A stretch of 64,000 bases of DNA from Bacteroidota bacterium. Its GTDB lineage: Bacteria; Bacteroidota; Bacteroidia; Bacteroidales; Prolixibacteraceae. The DNA lies in the NCBI GenBank assembly GCA_024278975.1, contig JAJRSD010000066.1, positions 1 through 64,000 of the forward strand, read 5' to 3'. Made by a program: the position numbers and the translations under genes. Shown in pieces: positions 1 to 8,349 of the stretch; the first letter of the stretch is position 1; every line of letters begins with the position of its first letter. The notes under the pieces were generated by a model. It had not been told where the DNA came from. It ran no database searches and worked only from the letters and a program-made list of their open reading frames with translations.

Positions 1-495
1 AATTTCCATAAAATTGAATATTTACAAATTCATTTTTAAGTATAACATTTCCGGTTTTTGAGTATAAACCATATTTGCCGTCTTTATATGTTTTTATATA
101 ATTTCCATAAAATTGAATATTTACAAATTCATTTTTAAGTACAACATTTCCGGTTTTTGAGTATAAACCATATTTGCTGTCTTTGTATGTTTTTATATAA
201 TTTCCATAAAATTGAATATTTACAAATTCATTTTTAAGTATAACATTTCCGGTTTTTGAGTATAAACCATATTTGCTGTCTTTGTATGTTTTTATGTAAT
301 TCCCATAAAATTGAATATTTACAAATTCATTTTTAAGTATAACATTTCCGGTTTTTGAGTATAAACCGTATTTGCCGTCTTTGTATGTTTTTATGTAATT
401 CCCGTAAAGGGAAATATCGTCGTATTCGTTAGCAAGTATCCGGTTCCCTGATTTTGTTGACAAACCAACTTTGCCATTTTTACTAAATGTTTTTA
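1..495 (-). repeat. Tandem 99-bp repeats encoding 33-residue WG repeats
   Basis: Units start at 1, 100, 199 and 298 and are almost identical at the DNA level, with only a few substitutions. A fifth, diverged unit covers 397-495. On the minus strand each unit encodes 33 residues containing KYGLYSKTGNVIL, which fits the WG/KWG repeat family (GKWG...G.VI). The array runs off the window, so the copy number is a minimum. The low divergence implies recent expansion or gene conversion. Confidence 0.95.
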
Positions 496-2236
496 AGAGA
501 CCATCTCCAAAATATTCTGAATTGCAATTTGAATTTTGCAGATCAGTTTTTTCCTGAAAATAATTCACATGTAGCAGCTTTACTTTTTGCAATGACTCTT
601 TTAACCGGCCGACTTCACTTTTTGAAACTCCTGCCTTCACCTTCACATTGGCAACTAAATACTGCGTTCCACCGGTTGCTTTGTATTTCTTTTTAACACT
701 ATTTTTTATCTCAATAAGTCTATCTTCAAATTCATCGTAGGAGGTAAATCTATCGTTACCTACTTTTAATTCTCCGCTACTGTTTATCGAAATATAAATT
801 GGTGCAGGAGCAGGTGGAATCGTGGTTTTAATAATTCGGGTGAGTCCTGCAATTCTATTTAAAATACTATTAACATCCTCAATCCTACTTTCAGAAGTGC
901 CTTCAAAAACCCGTAGTTCAACGGTATTTAAATTCTTCGATTGTTCAATCTTTTCTTCAATAATAATCTTCAATTCGTTTAGTGTCGTTTGTTTGTCATC
1001 GACAAAAAGCAGATCATTGCTTAGCACAACAGTACAGGCTTTTGCGATATCGGATACTGCTTTAATTTGAGAAGTTGCCTCGCTCTTTGTCACTTTTTTC
1101 TGCTCACTAAAAACCTTTGCATCCCCATCTTTCTCTTTTAAAGCAACCTCTTCTTTCTTGCTGAATTCCTTTTCAACTTTAGTCTTGTTCCTTCTATCTG
1201 GCAGTTCACTTACCGAAAGAAACGGCTTTTTTACAGAATCTTTTTCTTCAGGAAAAAACCTATTCTGCTGTTGTGCCAAATCATCATTGGTTTGCTGAAC
1301 AAAACCCGATTTAGTTTTATTCTCATTTCCAATAATAATATCGGGTTTTGCAAATGCCTGCAACAGCAATAAAATCAAGGGTACAAACACAATTAACTTT
1401 ACTGCATTCCATTTTTTTCTGTCTCTGTTTTGCATCATTTTTAATCGTTTTAAAATTGGTTTTTGTGCGAAGTGATTTGCCATGGCAAATCGTCTTTCGC
1501 CAACAGACTTCTGTAAAACCAACAGTTGGTATTTTTTTGCATCAATGCCTTTGTTTAGAACGGTCTGGTCGGCCTGAAATTCGTGAATCAGTTTCAGGTC
1601 GTGGTGAAGCAGCCACATAAACGGGTTGAACCAGTGCAACAGGGTAAATAGCTCGCAAATAATTAAATCGGCCGAGTGATAGTGTTGAATGTGTGCCTGC
1701 TCGTGTGCCACAACAATATTGCGGTTCTCGGTATAATCTTTTTCAGAAATTACAATGTATTTCAGGAACGAAAAAGGTTGGATAACCTCTTTTGCAACAG
1801 CCAGGATTATTTTTCGGAGTCGCTGTTTTTCCGCATTTCCAATTATCATCGTAACTTTTATTATTGAAATGACCAACCATAAAACAAGAAGCGAAACAGC
1901 AATCAGATAAAAAGTAAGTAACCAATTTATTTGAACTGTTTCGGGTGCAACAACCGTCTGTTCCACATTTAAAATCGGGGCGGTTTCGGGCGCAACAAAA
2001 ACTGGTGTTTCCGCAACCTCGCGAACCTCTTCAACTTTCGGGATTGTAATAATCTCTGTTTTCCCAAAAACAGGAAAGTCGGCAAACGGAATAACTGCCG
2101 AAACAAACAAAATGCCAAGTAAAACAAACCGGTTTATAGTGTGCATTTTTTCGCGGCTCACTGCCAATTTAAACACAATGTAAAAGAGTGCCAGACTAAG
2201 CGATGATTTTATGAGGTATTCAAAAAACGGATTCAT
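1..2236 (-). CDS. BlaR1-type M56 sensor peptidase with ExbD-like modules and WG repeats (3' end beyond window)
   Basis: The reading frame is open from an ATG at 2236 to the window edge (745 codons seen). It starts with hydrophobic segments at about residues 8-55 and 110-130. The zinc motif HEQAH is at 178-182 and HEFQAD at 218-223 (third ligand E219), followed by a last membrane segment near 270-290. This is the M56/BlaR1 layout: a membrane metalloprotease that senses a signal and inactivates the BlaI repressor. The periplasmic part contains two stretches resembling the ExbD/TolR fold (about 390-460 and 470-560), then WG-type repeats from about residue 581. The ATG overlaps the blaI stop (ATGA), so the two are translationally coupled. 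The usual penicillin-binding domain of true BlaR1 is not seen, so the ligand is unknown and a beta-lactam role should not be assumed. The family call is firm; the ExbD call is by eye. Confidence 0.85.
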   Translation of the reverse strand, partial: MNPFFEYLIKSSLSLALFYIVFKLAVSREKMHTINRFVLLGILFVSAVIPFADFPVFGKTEIITIPKVEEVREVAETPVFVAPETAPILNVEQTVVAPETVQINWLLTFYLIAVSLLVLWLVISIIKVTMIIGNAEKQRLRKIILAVAKEVIQPFSFLKYIVISEKDYTENRNIVVAHEQAHIQHYHSADLIICELFTLLHWFNPFMWLLHHDLKLIHEFQADQTVLNKGIDAKKYQLLVLQKSVGERRFAMANHFAQKPILKRLKMMQNRDRKKWNAVKLIVFVPLILLLLQAFAKPDIIIGNENKTKSGFVQQTNDDLAQQQNRFFPEEKDSVKKPFLSVSELPDRRNKTKVEKEFSKKEEVALKEKDGDAKVFSEQKKVTKSEATSQIKAVSDIAKACTVVLSNDLLFVDDKQTTLNELKIIIEEKIEQSKNLNTVELRVFEGTSESRIEDVNSILNRIAGLTRIIKTTIPPAPAPIYISINSSGELKVGNDRFTSYDEFEDRLIEIKNSVKKKYKATGGTQYLVANVKVKAGVSKSEVGRLKESLQKVKLLHVNYFQEKTDLQNSNCNSEYFGDGLLKTFSKNGKVGLSTKSGNRILANEYDDISLYGNYIKTYKDGKYGLYSKTGNVILKNEFVNIQFYGNYIKTYKDSKYGLYSKTGNVILKNEFVNIQFYGNYIKTYKDSKYGLYSKTGNVVLKNEFVNIQFYGNYIKTYKDGKYGLYSKTGNVILKNEFVNIQFYGN

Positions 2237-2604
2237 TTTGCATCGTTTTCACTGTTTTCTATCTCGTCAATTAATTTACGTAATTCGTCGAGCGACAGGT
2301 TTTCGTTTTCGACAAAAAGGGAGACCACATTTTTATACGAGTTGTTAAAATATTTATTTACCACACTTCCCAATGTGCTTTTCCGGTACTCCTCTTTTGT
2401 AATCGCAGCAAAATACCGGTAAGTATTTCCAAACTGTTCGTGGTCGATAAATCCTTTCTCTTCCAATGTACGAACCATTGTTGAAAGTGTATTGTAATGC
2501 AATTTCTGGTCGGTATAAAATGCTTTCAATTCTTTTACAAACATTGAACCTTTTTCCCAAAAGAGATTCATTATCTCATCCTCTTTTTGTGTGAGTTTTT
2601 TCAT
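2233..2604 (-). CDS. blaI: BlaI/MecI-type winged-helix repressor
   Basis: A 123-residue protein of usual family length. An N-terminal winged helix (about 1-75, starting MKKLTQKEDEIMNLFW and including the recognition-helix region HYNTLSTMVRTLEEKG) is followed by a C-terminal dimerisation helix region. Members repress their own operon and are cleaved when the partner M56 protease is activated. The stop codon overlaps the start of the M56 gene by 4 bases, so the pair is one operon. A palindrome overlaps the promoter upstream, as expected for autoregulation. Regulated genes besides the operon cannot be named from sequence. Confidence 0.93.
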   Translation of the reverse strand: MKKLTQKEDEIMNLFWEKGSMFVKELKAFYTDQKLHYNTLSTMVRTLEEKGFIDHEQFGNTYRYFAAITKEEYRKSTLGSVVNKYFNNSYKNVVSLFVENENLSLDELRKLIDEIENSENDAK

Positions 2605-2651
2605 TTCTCAGATATTAGAATTTTAGTATTGAGACTTTTAAAATGACAAAA

Positions 2652-2705
2652 CAAAGGTAACTGTATTTTTTAGTTGTGCAACTATCTTTTATAGTTATTT
2701 GACTA
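2652..2705 (-). promoter_or_regulatory. blaI promoter and candidate BlaI operator
   Basis: On the minus strand TTG (2681-2679), a 19-bp spacer and TACCTTTG (2659-2652) match the Bacteroidota -33/-7 promoter (TTG, TAnnTTTG). A perfect 6-2-6 palindrome TAGTTGTGCAACTA (2671-2684) covers the -33 element. A second imperfect TAGT/ACTA dyad follows at 2692-2705. The placement would block polymerase, consistent with BlaI autorepression. The operator assignment is inference. Confidence 0.7.
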
Positions 2706-2854
2706 ATTATTTTAGTTAAGATGCTTTTTGAGTTGCAAAAGGAACGGAGATTCTCAAATTCCCCAATGGGCAGATTAAGTATCCGGGTCTCAACCACTAA
2801 AAAAGTCAGGGCTTTACTTAAAGCAAACCCCTGGCTTAAACAATATTTATTACA

Positions 2855-3205
2855 CTATAACTTTGATTTTTCCTCTTCGATAATTCTGCCTATTTGGAAA
2901 TTTAGTTCTTCAATTTGATTTTCAATTACATCCCAAACCAGCTCATAATCTACTCCAAAATAGTGGTGGATTAATTTATCCCGCATTCCTGCAATGGCTT
3001 TCCATTCAACTTCAGGATATTCGTATCTTATTTCTTTAGGAATATTTTTAACTGCTTCGCCAATAATTTACAGACTCCTGGCAAAAGCACGTTTTAAAAC
3101 TTCATCTTCATAAAAAGTCTCATCATTCAATTCTTTTGAGCTATTCTCAAGAAAATCAAGTTCTTCTTTAATATGCTGAAAAAAATTAACTGCCGAGTGG
3201 GACAT
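2855..3205 (-). pseudogene. HEPN (DUF86-type) toxin gene interrupted by a TAA codon
   Basis: From ATG at 3205 the frame gives 45 residues and then TAA at 3070-3068. The same frame continues without any shift for 69 more codons to TAG at 2857. The downstream part contains [21 protein letters not shown] and VWDVIENQI, the hallmark of HEPN toxins of MNT/HEPN pairs; RDKLIH supplies the R-x4-H ribonuclease motif. Family members usually read [12 protein letters not shown], so GAA to TAA explains the break. The start overlaps the antitoxin gene by 20 bases. As read, the peptide lacks the active site. Confidence 0.85.
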
Positions 3206-3503
3206 TCTCTATTTCGTTTAATATTTGCGAACCAAAATAGGGGCTCAATGATTTTTTTGTTAATAAATCTACATTTCTTCCAAATAATTCTTCAAGGAAA
3301 AAAACCAGATTAATATAACTATTGTATGATTTTTTATCTTTTTCGAACTCAACTATAAAATCAATATCAGATTTTTTTGTTTGTTGATTTTTTACGAAAG
3401 AGCCAAATAAACCAATTCTTTTTACTCCATATCCCTTAATCTTCTGGTTATTAGATTGAAGTAGTTTAATTATTTGTTCTTTATTTTTTAACTCGTTCTG
3501 CAT
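3186..3503 (-). CDS. MNT-type nucleotidyltransferase antitoxin
   Basis: A 105-residue minimal nucleotidyltransferase. The catalytic signature is GSF at 34-36 with the DID acidic pair at 46-48 (GSx10DxD). Family members pair with HEPN RNase toxins and neutralise them, in studied cases by AMPylating the toxin. The partner gene overlaps its 3' end, and here that toxin frame is broken. The pair lies between the BlaI operon and the glycan locus and shares no obvious function with either. The antitoxin looks intact, with no truncation or missing catalytic residue. Confidence 0.88.
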   Translation of the reverse strand: MQNELKNKEQIIKLLQSNNQKIKGYGVKRIGLFGSFVKNQQTKKSDIDFIVEFEKDKKSYNSYINLVFFLEELFGRNVDLLTKKSLSPYFGSQILNEIENVPLGS

Positions 3504-3576
3504 AAGACAAATATATGAAATATATTTTTGACATTGAAAAGCACAAAGAATGCGCCTGATTTAACTATTATACCAG

Positions 3577-4755
3577 CTATTCTGTGTTTTCCAAAAAAGC
3601 AACCGTTCGTTTTACACTTTGGTAACCGCTTTGGGTTTTTAAAACTTTACCCTCGGGCGAAACCAAAATAAGTGTTGGATATCCTTTTACTCCAAACCTT
3701 TTTACCAGTTCGGGATGTTCGTCGCAATCAACTTTTACGGCAACCACATTTCCCGATGCTTTTACAACAACATCGGCATTGTAAACTATTTTATCCATCA
3801 ATTTGCAGGGACCGCACCAGATAGCCTCAAAATCGATAAAAAGGTTTTTATTTTCAGCTTTTGCTCTCTTCTCAGCAACTGCAAAATCGTGCTCAAATTC
3901 AACAGTTTCGCCAGAGTGTGCCGCCTTTTTGTCGGCTGCATAAATATCCATTTTTTCCGCCTCTTCCATGCGCGTCATTCCCGGGTCGAACAGCTCAATA
4001 ACCACCCGACGACCGGACGGATGCACTTCAACAATTTTATAGGCTTTGTCGTTAAGCCAGCTGTGTTTTGTTATTTGCCGGCTGTTTCTGTAATCATATA
4101 ATCCGCGTAGGTCTGCTTTTGGCGAAATTGCCCAATAATCATTTGTGTCGATTTTACCATCCATTAATCCTTCGGTTAAAAGAATATTTGTCTCAATTCC
4201 GTCAATTTTTGCCGAACCTTCGAACCAGCTTTTACGAGAAAACCGCATACTGTTTTCCGGATTTTCCTCCCGCGGGTCGAACACATACCAAAAGCTCAGC
4301 GGATAAATATTTTTAACCTCGTCGCCTGTCCACGGATCGGTTGCCGCCACATCAACCACAGCATTAAAACTCGACCATATTTTATTTCTCGATTCGGAAG
4401 GCTCACATTTTATTATTTCCGAATCTTCAAATTTTTGGTTCTGATTTTTATCGACAAACAGAGTATTGTAATACTCACTTCCATTGGTCTTTATCATGCG
4501 AATTGCCCATCTATTCGCCGGGTTATCACCAAGTTTCAGTTGCGTTTCCAACCCGTTATTTTTTGACATTAAAACCAACTTTTCACCTTTGGGACTCCAC
4601 CGCGGACCCCGCTCTTTTTGTGCCGGTTGCGGTAAAAGTTTTATTTCAATGCTTTTCTGTTTCGAACAGGAATTTAGAACCAGGATTGAAAGTACAATAA
4701 TTATTGTTAAATATTTCAACCAATTTCTATTGGTATCTCTTTCTTGTTTTGCCAT
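3577..4755 (-). CDS. Lipoprotein with C-terminal thioredoxin-like domain
   Basis: The frame opens at an ATG at 4785, but an ATG at 4755 (MAKQERDTN) is the more likely start, because the first lies inside a perfect hairpin. A hydrophobic stretch and lipobox (LVLNSC) indicate a lipoprotein facing the periplasm or cell surface. A long middle region (about residues 55-280) starts like a TolB/WD40 propeller blade (PRWSPKGEKLVL) but is otherwise unrecognised. The last ~110 residues are a thioredoxin fold with WCGPC, the cis-Pro segment GYPTLIL and C-terminal helix. It probably reduces or isomerises disulfides of exported enzymes; the substrate is unknown. It is the last gene of the minus-strand glycan locus. 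Confidence 0.75.
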   Translation of the reverse strand: MAKQERDTNRNWLKYLTIIIVLSILVLNSCSKQKSIEIKLLPQPAQKERGPRWSPKGEKLVLMSKNNGLETQLKLGDNPANRWAIRMIKTNGSEYYNTLFVDKNQNQKFEDSEIIKCEPSESRNKIWSSFNAVVDVAATDPWTGDEVKNIYPLSFWYVFDPREENPENSMRFSRKSWFEGSAKIDGIETNILLTEGLMDGKIDTNDYWAISPKADLRGLYDYRNSRQITKHSWLNDKAYKIVEVHPSGRRVVIELFDPGMTRMEEAEKMDIYAADKKAAHSGETVEFEHDFAVAEKRAKAENKNLFIDFEAIWCGPCKLMDKIVYNADVVVKASGNVVAVKVDCDEHPELVKRFGVKGYPTLILVSPEGKVLKTQSGYQSVKRTVAFLENTE

Positions 4756-4780
4756 ATTATTAGCCTTTATTTGCTTTTTA

Positions 4781-4811
4781 GTCATACTATCACGGGAAGA
4801 GATAGTATGAC
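4781..4811. promoter_or_regulatory. Perfect 11-bp inverted repeat over the upstream start codon of the thioredoxin-like gene
   Basis: GTCATACTATC (4781-4791) and GATAGTATGAC (4801-4811) are exact inverted repeats with a 9-base loop. The more upstream ATG of the thioredoxin-like gene (4785-4783) lies within the stem. There is no following U-run on either strand, so it is not a simple terminator. It may be an operator or a structure limiting translation, which cannot be told apart from sequence. Confidence 0.5.
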
Positions 4812-4826
4812 TTTATTATGTCGTAC

Positions 4827-4855
4827 GCGCTGAGCGGTTTTAAACCGCTTAGCGC
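4827..4855. repeat. Near-perfect palindrome (REP-like or terminator hairpin)
   Basis: GCGCTGAGCGGTTT (4827-4840) and AAACCGCTTAGCGC (4842-4855) form a 14-bp stem with one G/T wobble around a single base. It lies between two co-directional genes. No strong U-tract follows. It resembles the GC-rich extragenic palindromes of Bacteroidota more than a canonical terminator. Confidence 0.5.
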
Positions 4856-4902
4856 AACAAAAACAGATTAATTATTTTTATTCAGCAGATAACTTAAAGT
4901 CA

Positions 4903-4968
4903 CCTTTGAACTTTAAACCCGAAACTCGAAACCTTAAACTTCAAACTTTAAACCTTAAACTTTAAACT
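4903..4968. repeat. Degenerate AAACTTTAAACC-type intergenic repeat
   Basis: About 65 bases consist of repeated units such as AACTTTAAACC and AAACTTCAAACTTT. The complementary motif (AAAGTTCAAAG) recurs at 55454-55498 in front of hydG, so it is a dispersed simple repeat and not a local accident. No coding or known regulatory role is visible. Confidence 0.7.
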
Positions 4969-4979
4969 CTCTCCCCCAA

Positions 4980-7900
4980 CTACTCTTTCCAAACCGGTAA
5001 ACGGCCGGGAGTCCACGGAGCGCCCATTTTATTGAGTTCGGCTTCCAGTGCAGGAATATCGTTTTCAACAATTCGTTTTAGAGCTTCGAGAACAGGTGGA
5101 AATTCCTCTTTCAGAATTTCGTAGCCTTGTTTTTCGGTGGTCGAAATTCCGGTGGTGGAACCCATGTGTGTCCAGGTAATATTTCCGAGGCGTTTGTTTA
5201 AGGCAACCTGCGCCGGAGGAACTTCCTCGCCACTGGCTTTTGCCGGAGTACCGTTCATTTTAAAATCAAGTTCTTCTAACTCAACTCCCAGTGCACGCGC
5301 TTTGTCCATCAACTCCTGACTTGCGCCCGGAGTTGTATAAATTGCCTGTTTTATGCTTTCAACTTTCGACGAAACCTCGCCAATCATTTTACGGGTGCCC
5401 ACCATTGCAATCGCCAGTTTGCTTACTTTTTGTGCGAACTCAACATTTTCGTTGTAGTCTTCGGCAGGCAGTGTTGTATGGTTTAGCTTTTTGCAGGTAA
5501 ATTCTACGGGGTCAACCAAATGAGTCAGTTCTCCTTCGTGCCACAATTTTAAATCAACTTTGTATTTCCCGGGCATTACCAAAATACCACCACCCGAGTT
5601 CGATGTCGGGTTATATTTTGTGCCTGCACTGGTTGGCATCTGGTAGCGCAAATCCCAGTTTATACGTTTTAAACCTTCCGACGCAGCAGTTTTTATCTGT
5701 TTCACTACATTGTCTTCGGCATCGTAAATGGTAAAAATCAGGTGCGATTTTTCCTCTAGTTTTTCGAGTTGTAGCTCACGCCAGGTTGGTTGAGGAATGG
5801 GTTTCCCCTCTTTAAACAATTTTTTCTCTTTCTCTTTTCGTAATTGTTTTTTCGTTTTTGGAACCTCTTTTATATAGTAAGTGAAAGTTGCACCAAATTT
5901 TGGGTTTGGCGAAGTAAAATAGGTACTTCCCTGATTACTTTTTCCGCTGGTTTGAATGAACATCAGCGCATCTTTTACAGGGAGGATGCAAGCATCTTTT
6001 TCTGCCATTTCGTGCGACACTTTACGTAGCGGACTGTAATCGTCGAGAATATAAAAACCACGGCCAAATGTTGCAATGACCAAATCGCTTTCGCGCTCCT
6101 GAACGGCAATGTCGCGAACAGGAATTGTTGGCAAACCTGATTTTAGCTGCACCCAGTTTTCACCATTATCAATGGTAAAAAAGATACCAAATTCAGTTCC
6201 CACAAATAGTAATTCGGGACGAACAAAATCTTGTATAATAGTGTGTACTGTTCCATTTTCGGGAAGATTACCACTTATTGAAGTCCATGTTTTTCCTTTG
6301 TCTGAACTTTTATAAACATAAGGTTTAAAGTCATCGCGTTTCAGATTATCGAAAGTTGCATAAACCACATTTTCATCGAAACGGTCGGCACACAAATCGC
6401 TAACATAAGTATATTCAGGAACTCCGGCAAACGATTTTACCTGTGTCCAGTCTGCACCATCATTTTCGGTAACCGAAATTACACCATCATCAGAACCTGC
6501 ATAAAGCAAACCTTTAACTAATCTCGATTCGTCTAACGACACCAGCGTTCCCCATTGCGATGTTGAGACATCTTTGCGAACGGCTTCGGCAGGCCAGTAT
6601 TTTCCCATCACCGGAAAACTATTACGGTCAACCTGTGCTGTTAAATCATCGCTGATTACTTCCCATGTATTTCCCCGGTCGTCGCTTTTAAATACTTTAT
6701 TAGCGGCAACATACAAACGAGTACTCTTGTGCGGGCTAATAACAATTGGAGTGTTCCAGTTCCATTTATAAGTTAATTCACCTTTGCGCTCCCGGGGTTT
6801 AATACTAATTCGCTCACCACTCTTTTTATCGTAGCGCGACATATTTCCATATTGCGATTCGGAGTAAACAATATCGGGATTATTGGGTTCGGTCACCGAC
6901 CAAAATCCATCGCCTCCAACAGTAATAAACCACTCGTCGTTTACCACACCACTGCGGCTGGTTGTTTGCGACGGACCACCGGTTGTATTATTGTCTTGTG
7001 TACCACCGTAAACGTTGTAAAATGGTTTGGCATCGTCAACCGCCACTCTGTAAAACTGGGTAATTGGCAGGTTCTCTTTGAAATCGAAAGTTGCACCGGC
7101 ATCCCATGTTTCATAAATTCCACCATCGCCACCAATAATAAAATGGCGGGTGTCGGTGGGGTCAATCCAAATGGCGTGGTCGTCAACGTGGCGACCTTTG
7201 TTTCCAATCGATTTCCAAGTTTTACCGCCGTCGGTTGTAACTTTCGAAATTGTTTCGGTTGAATATACTTTGTCAACATTTATAGGGTCGCACACAATTT
7301 CATTATAATACTGACCACTGGAGTGGTAGCTGCTCATTTTGTTCCAGCTTTCGCCTTTGTCGGTTGAGCGATAGAAACCACCTTTATCATCGGCGGCCTC
7401 AATAATTAAATAGACAATATTCGGGTCAACCGGTGAAACGGCAATTCCCATTCCGCCTAAATCTACTCCGGGCAACCCTTTTTTAATTTTGCGCCAGTTT
7501 TCGCCACCGTCGGTCGATTTATAAACAGTTGACTCGGGACCACCGCCAATTTTTGTGAATGAAGTACGGCGTCGCTGTTCCGAAGTTGCGTACATAATAT
7601 CGGGATTCGACGGGTCGATTACAATATTGTTTACACCCGTATTTTCGCTAATTCCCAAAACTTTATTCCATGTTTTTCCTCCGTCGGTGGTTTTGTATAA
7701 ACCACGCTCTTCGCCGGAACCCCACGCAGAACCTTCGGCAGCAACAAAAACAATATCGGAGTTTCGCGGGTCGATAACAATTCCACCAATCTGGCGGCTC
7801 TCTTTCAATCCCATATTTTTAAACGACTTGCCACCGTCGAGACTTTTATAAACGCCATCGCCATAACCCAGCGCACGCTGATGGTTATTTTCGCCTGTTC

Positions 7901-8249
7901 CCACCCAAACAACATTCGGGTTGTTGGGGTCGAGTTCGACAATACCAATTGAGTACGCACCATATTTATCGAAAATAGGTTTCCATGTTGTACCGTTATT
8001 TGTTGTTTTCCAAACGTTGCCGCTTGCTACAGCCACATAATATTCGCTTGTATTTTTAGGATTTACAGCAAAGTCAGCAATTCTGCCACTCGCCCACGCC
8101 GGTCCGATGCTTCTCCATTTTAACGCACTTACTAAACTACTTGTGATAATTGTGTCGCCTTTCGCTTTTTTCTCTTCTTCTTTCTTTTTCGCAAAAGATA
8201 CCGTTGAAATAAAAAAAACAGCAATCAGTAATAAAACTAATTTCTTCAT
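4980..8249 (-). CDS. Secreted BNR/sortilin-like beta-propeller protein (1089 aa)
   Basis: A signal peptide (MKKLVLLLIAVFFISTVSFA) precedes about 700 residues of repeated Asp-box/BNR blades (SxDxGxTW variants such as TTDGGKTW, STDKGESW, SSDKGKTW). The architecture matches large VPS10/sortilin-type 'glycosyl hydrolase-like' proteins of Bacteroidota, which form one or two propellers. A C-terminal ~300 residues include a lysine-rich linker and a beta-rich region with helices. No catalytic sialidase arginine triad could be assigned, so binding or an unknown hydrolase activity are both possible. It sits in the glycan locus 100 bases downstream of a second BNR protein. It has no type IX signal, so a periplasmic location is likely. 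Confidence 0.8.
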   Translation of the reverse strand: MKKLVLLLIAVFFISTVSFAKKKEEEKKAKGDTIITSSLVSALKWRSIGPAWASGRIADFAVNPKNTSEYYVAVASGNVWKTTNNGTTWKPIFDKYGAYSIGIVELDPNNPNVVWVGTGENNHQRALGYGDGVYKSLDGGKSFKNMGLKESRQIGGIVIDPRNSDIVFVAAEGSAWGSGEERGLYKTTDGGKTWNKVLGISENTGVNNIVIDPSNPDIMYATSEQRRRTSFTKIGGGPESTVYKSTDGGENWRKIKKGLPGVDLGGMGIAVSPVDPNIVYLIIEAADDKGGFYRSTDKGESWNKMSSYHSSGQYYNEIVCDPINVDKVYSTETISKVTTDGGKTWKSIGNKGRHVDDHAIWIDPTDTRHFIIGGDGGIYETWDAGATFDFKENLPITQFYRVAVDDAKPFYNVYGGTQDNNTTGGPSQTTSRSGVVNDEWFITVGGDGFWSVTEPNNPDIVYSESQYGNMSRYDKKSGERISIKPRERKGELTYKWNWNTPIVISPHKSTRLYVAANKVFKSDDRGNTWEVISDDLTAQVDRNSFPVMGKYWPAEAVRKDVSTSQWGTLVSLDESRLVKGLLYAGSDDGVISVTENDGADWTQVKSFAGVPEYTYVSDLCADRFDENVVYATFDNLKRDDFKPYVYKSSDKGKTWTSISGNLPENGTVHTIIQDFVRPELLFVGTEFGIFFTIDNGENWVQLKSGLPTIPVRDIAVQERESDLVIATFGRGFYILDDYSPLRKVSHEMAEKDACILPVKDALMFIQTSGKSNQGSTYFTSPNPKFGATFTYYIKEVPKTKKQLRKEKEKKLFKEGKPIPQPTWRELQLEKLEEKSHLIFTIYDAEDNVVKQIKTAASEGLKRINWDLRYQMPTSAGTKYNPTSNSGGGILVMPGKYKVDLKLWHEGELTHLVDPVEFTCKKLNHTTLPAEDYNENVEFAQKVSKLAIAMVGTRKMIGEVSSKVESIKQAIYTTPGASQELMDKARALGVELEELDFKMNGTPAKASGEEVPPAQVALNKRLGNITWTHMGSTTGISTTEKQGYEILKEEFPPVLEALKRIVENDIPALEAELNKMGAPWTPGRLPVWKE

Positions 8250-8349
8250 AATTAGATATTTAACTTAATAGATTTAATCAATGTTTTTTAATTTAATTAA
8301 TGCGAAAAAATACAAAGTAATTTGCTTGCCAAACAGGATAAATGTCACA

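Noticed and set aside
1..420. CRISPR-like array of regular repeats
   Set aside because: Units are contiguous 99-bp tandem repeats without spacers and stay in frame with the M56 gene, encoding WG repeats.
2721..2918. 65-residue plus-strand frame upstream of blaI
   Set aside because: It overlaps the blaI operator region and the antisense of the HEPN gene, whose minus-strand frame has clear family motifs.
2855..3070. Independent small gene formed by the downstream half of the HEPN frame
   Set aside because: No start codon with leader precedes the conserved region and the frame is continuous with the upstream half, so a nonsense mutation is simpler.
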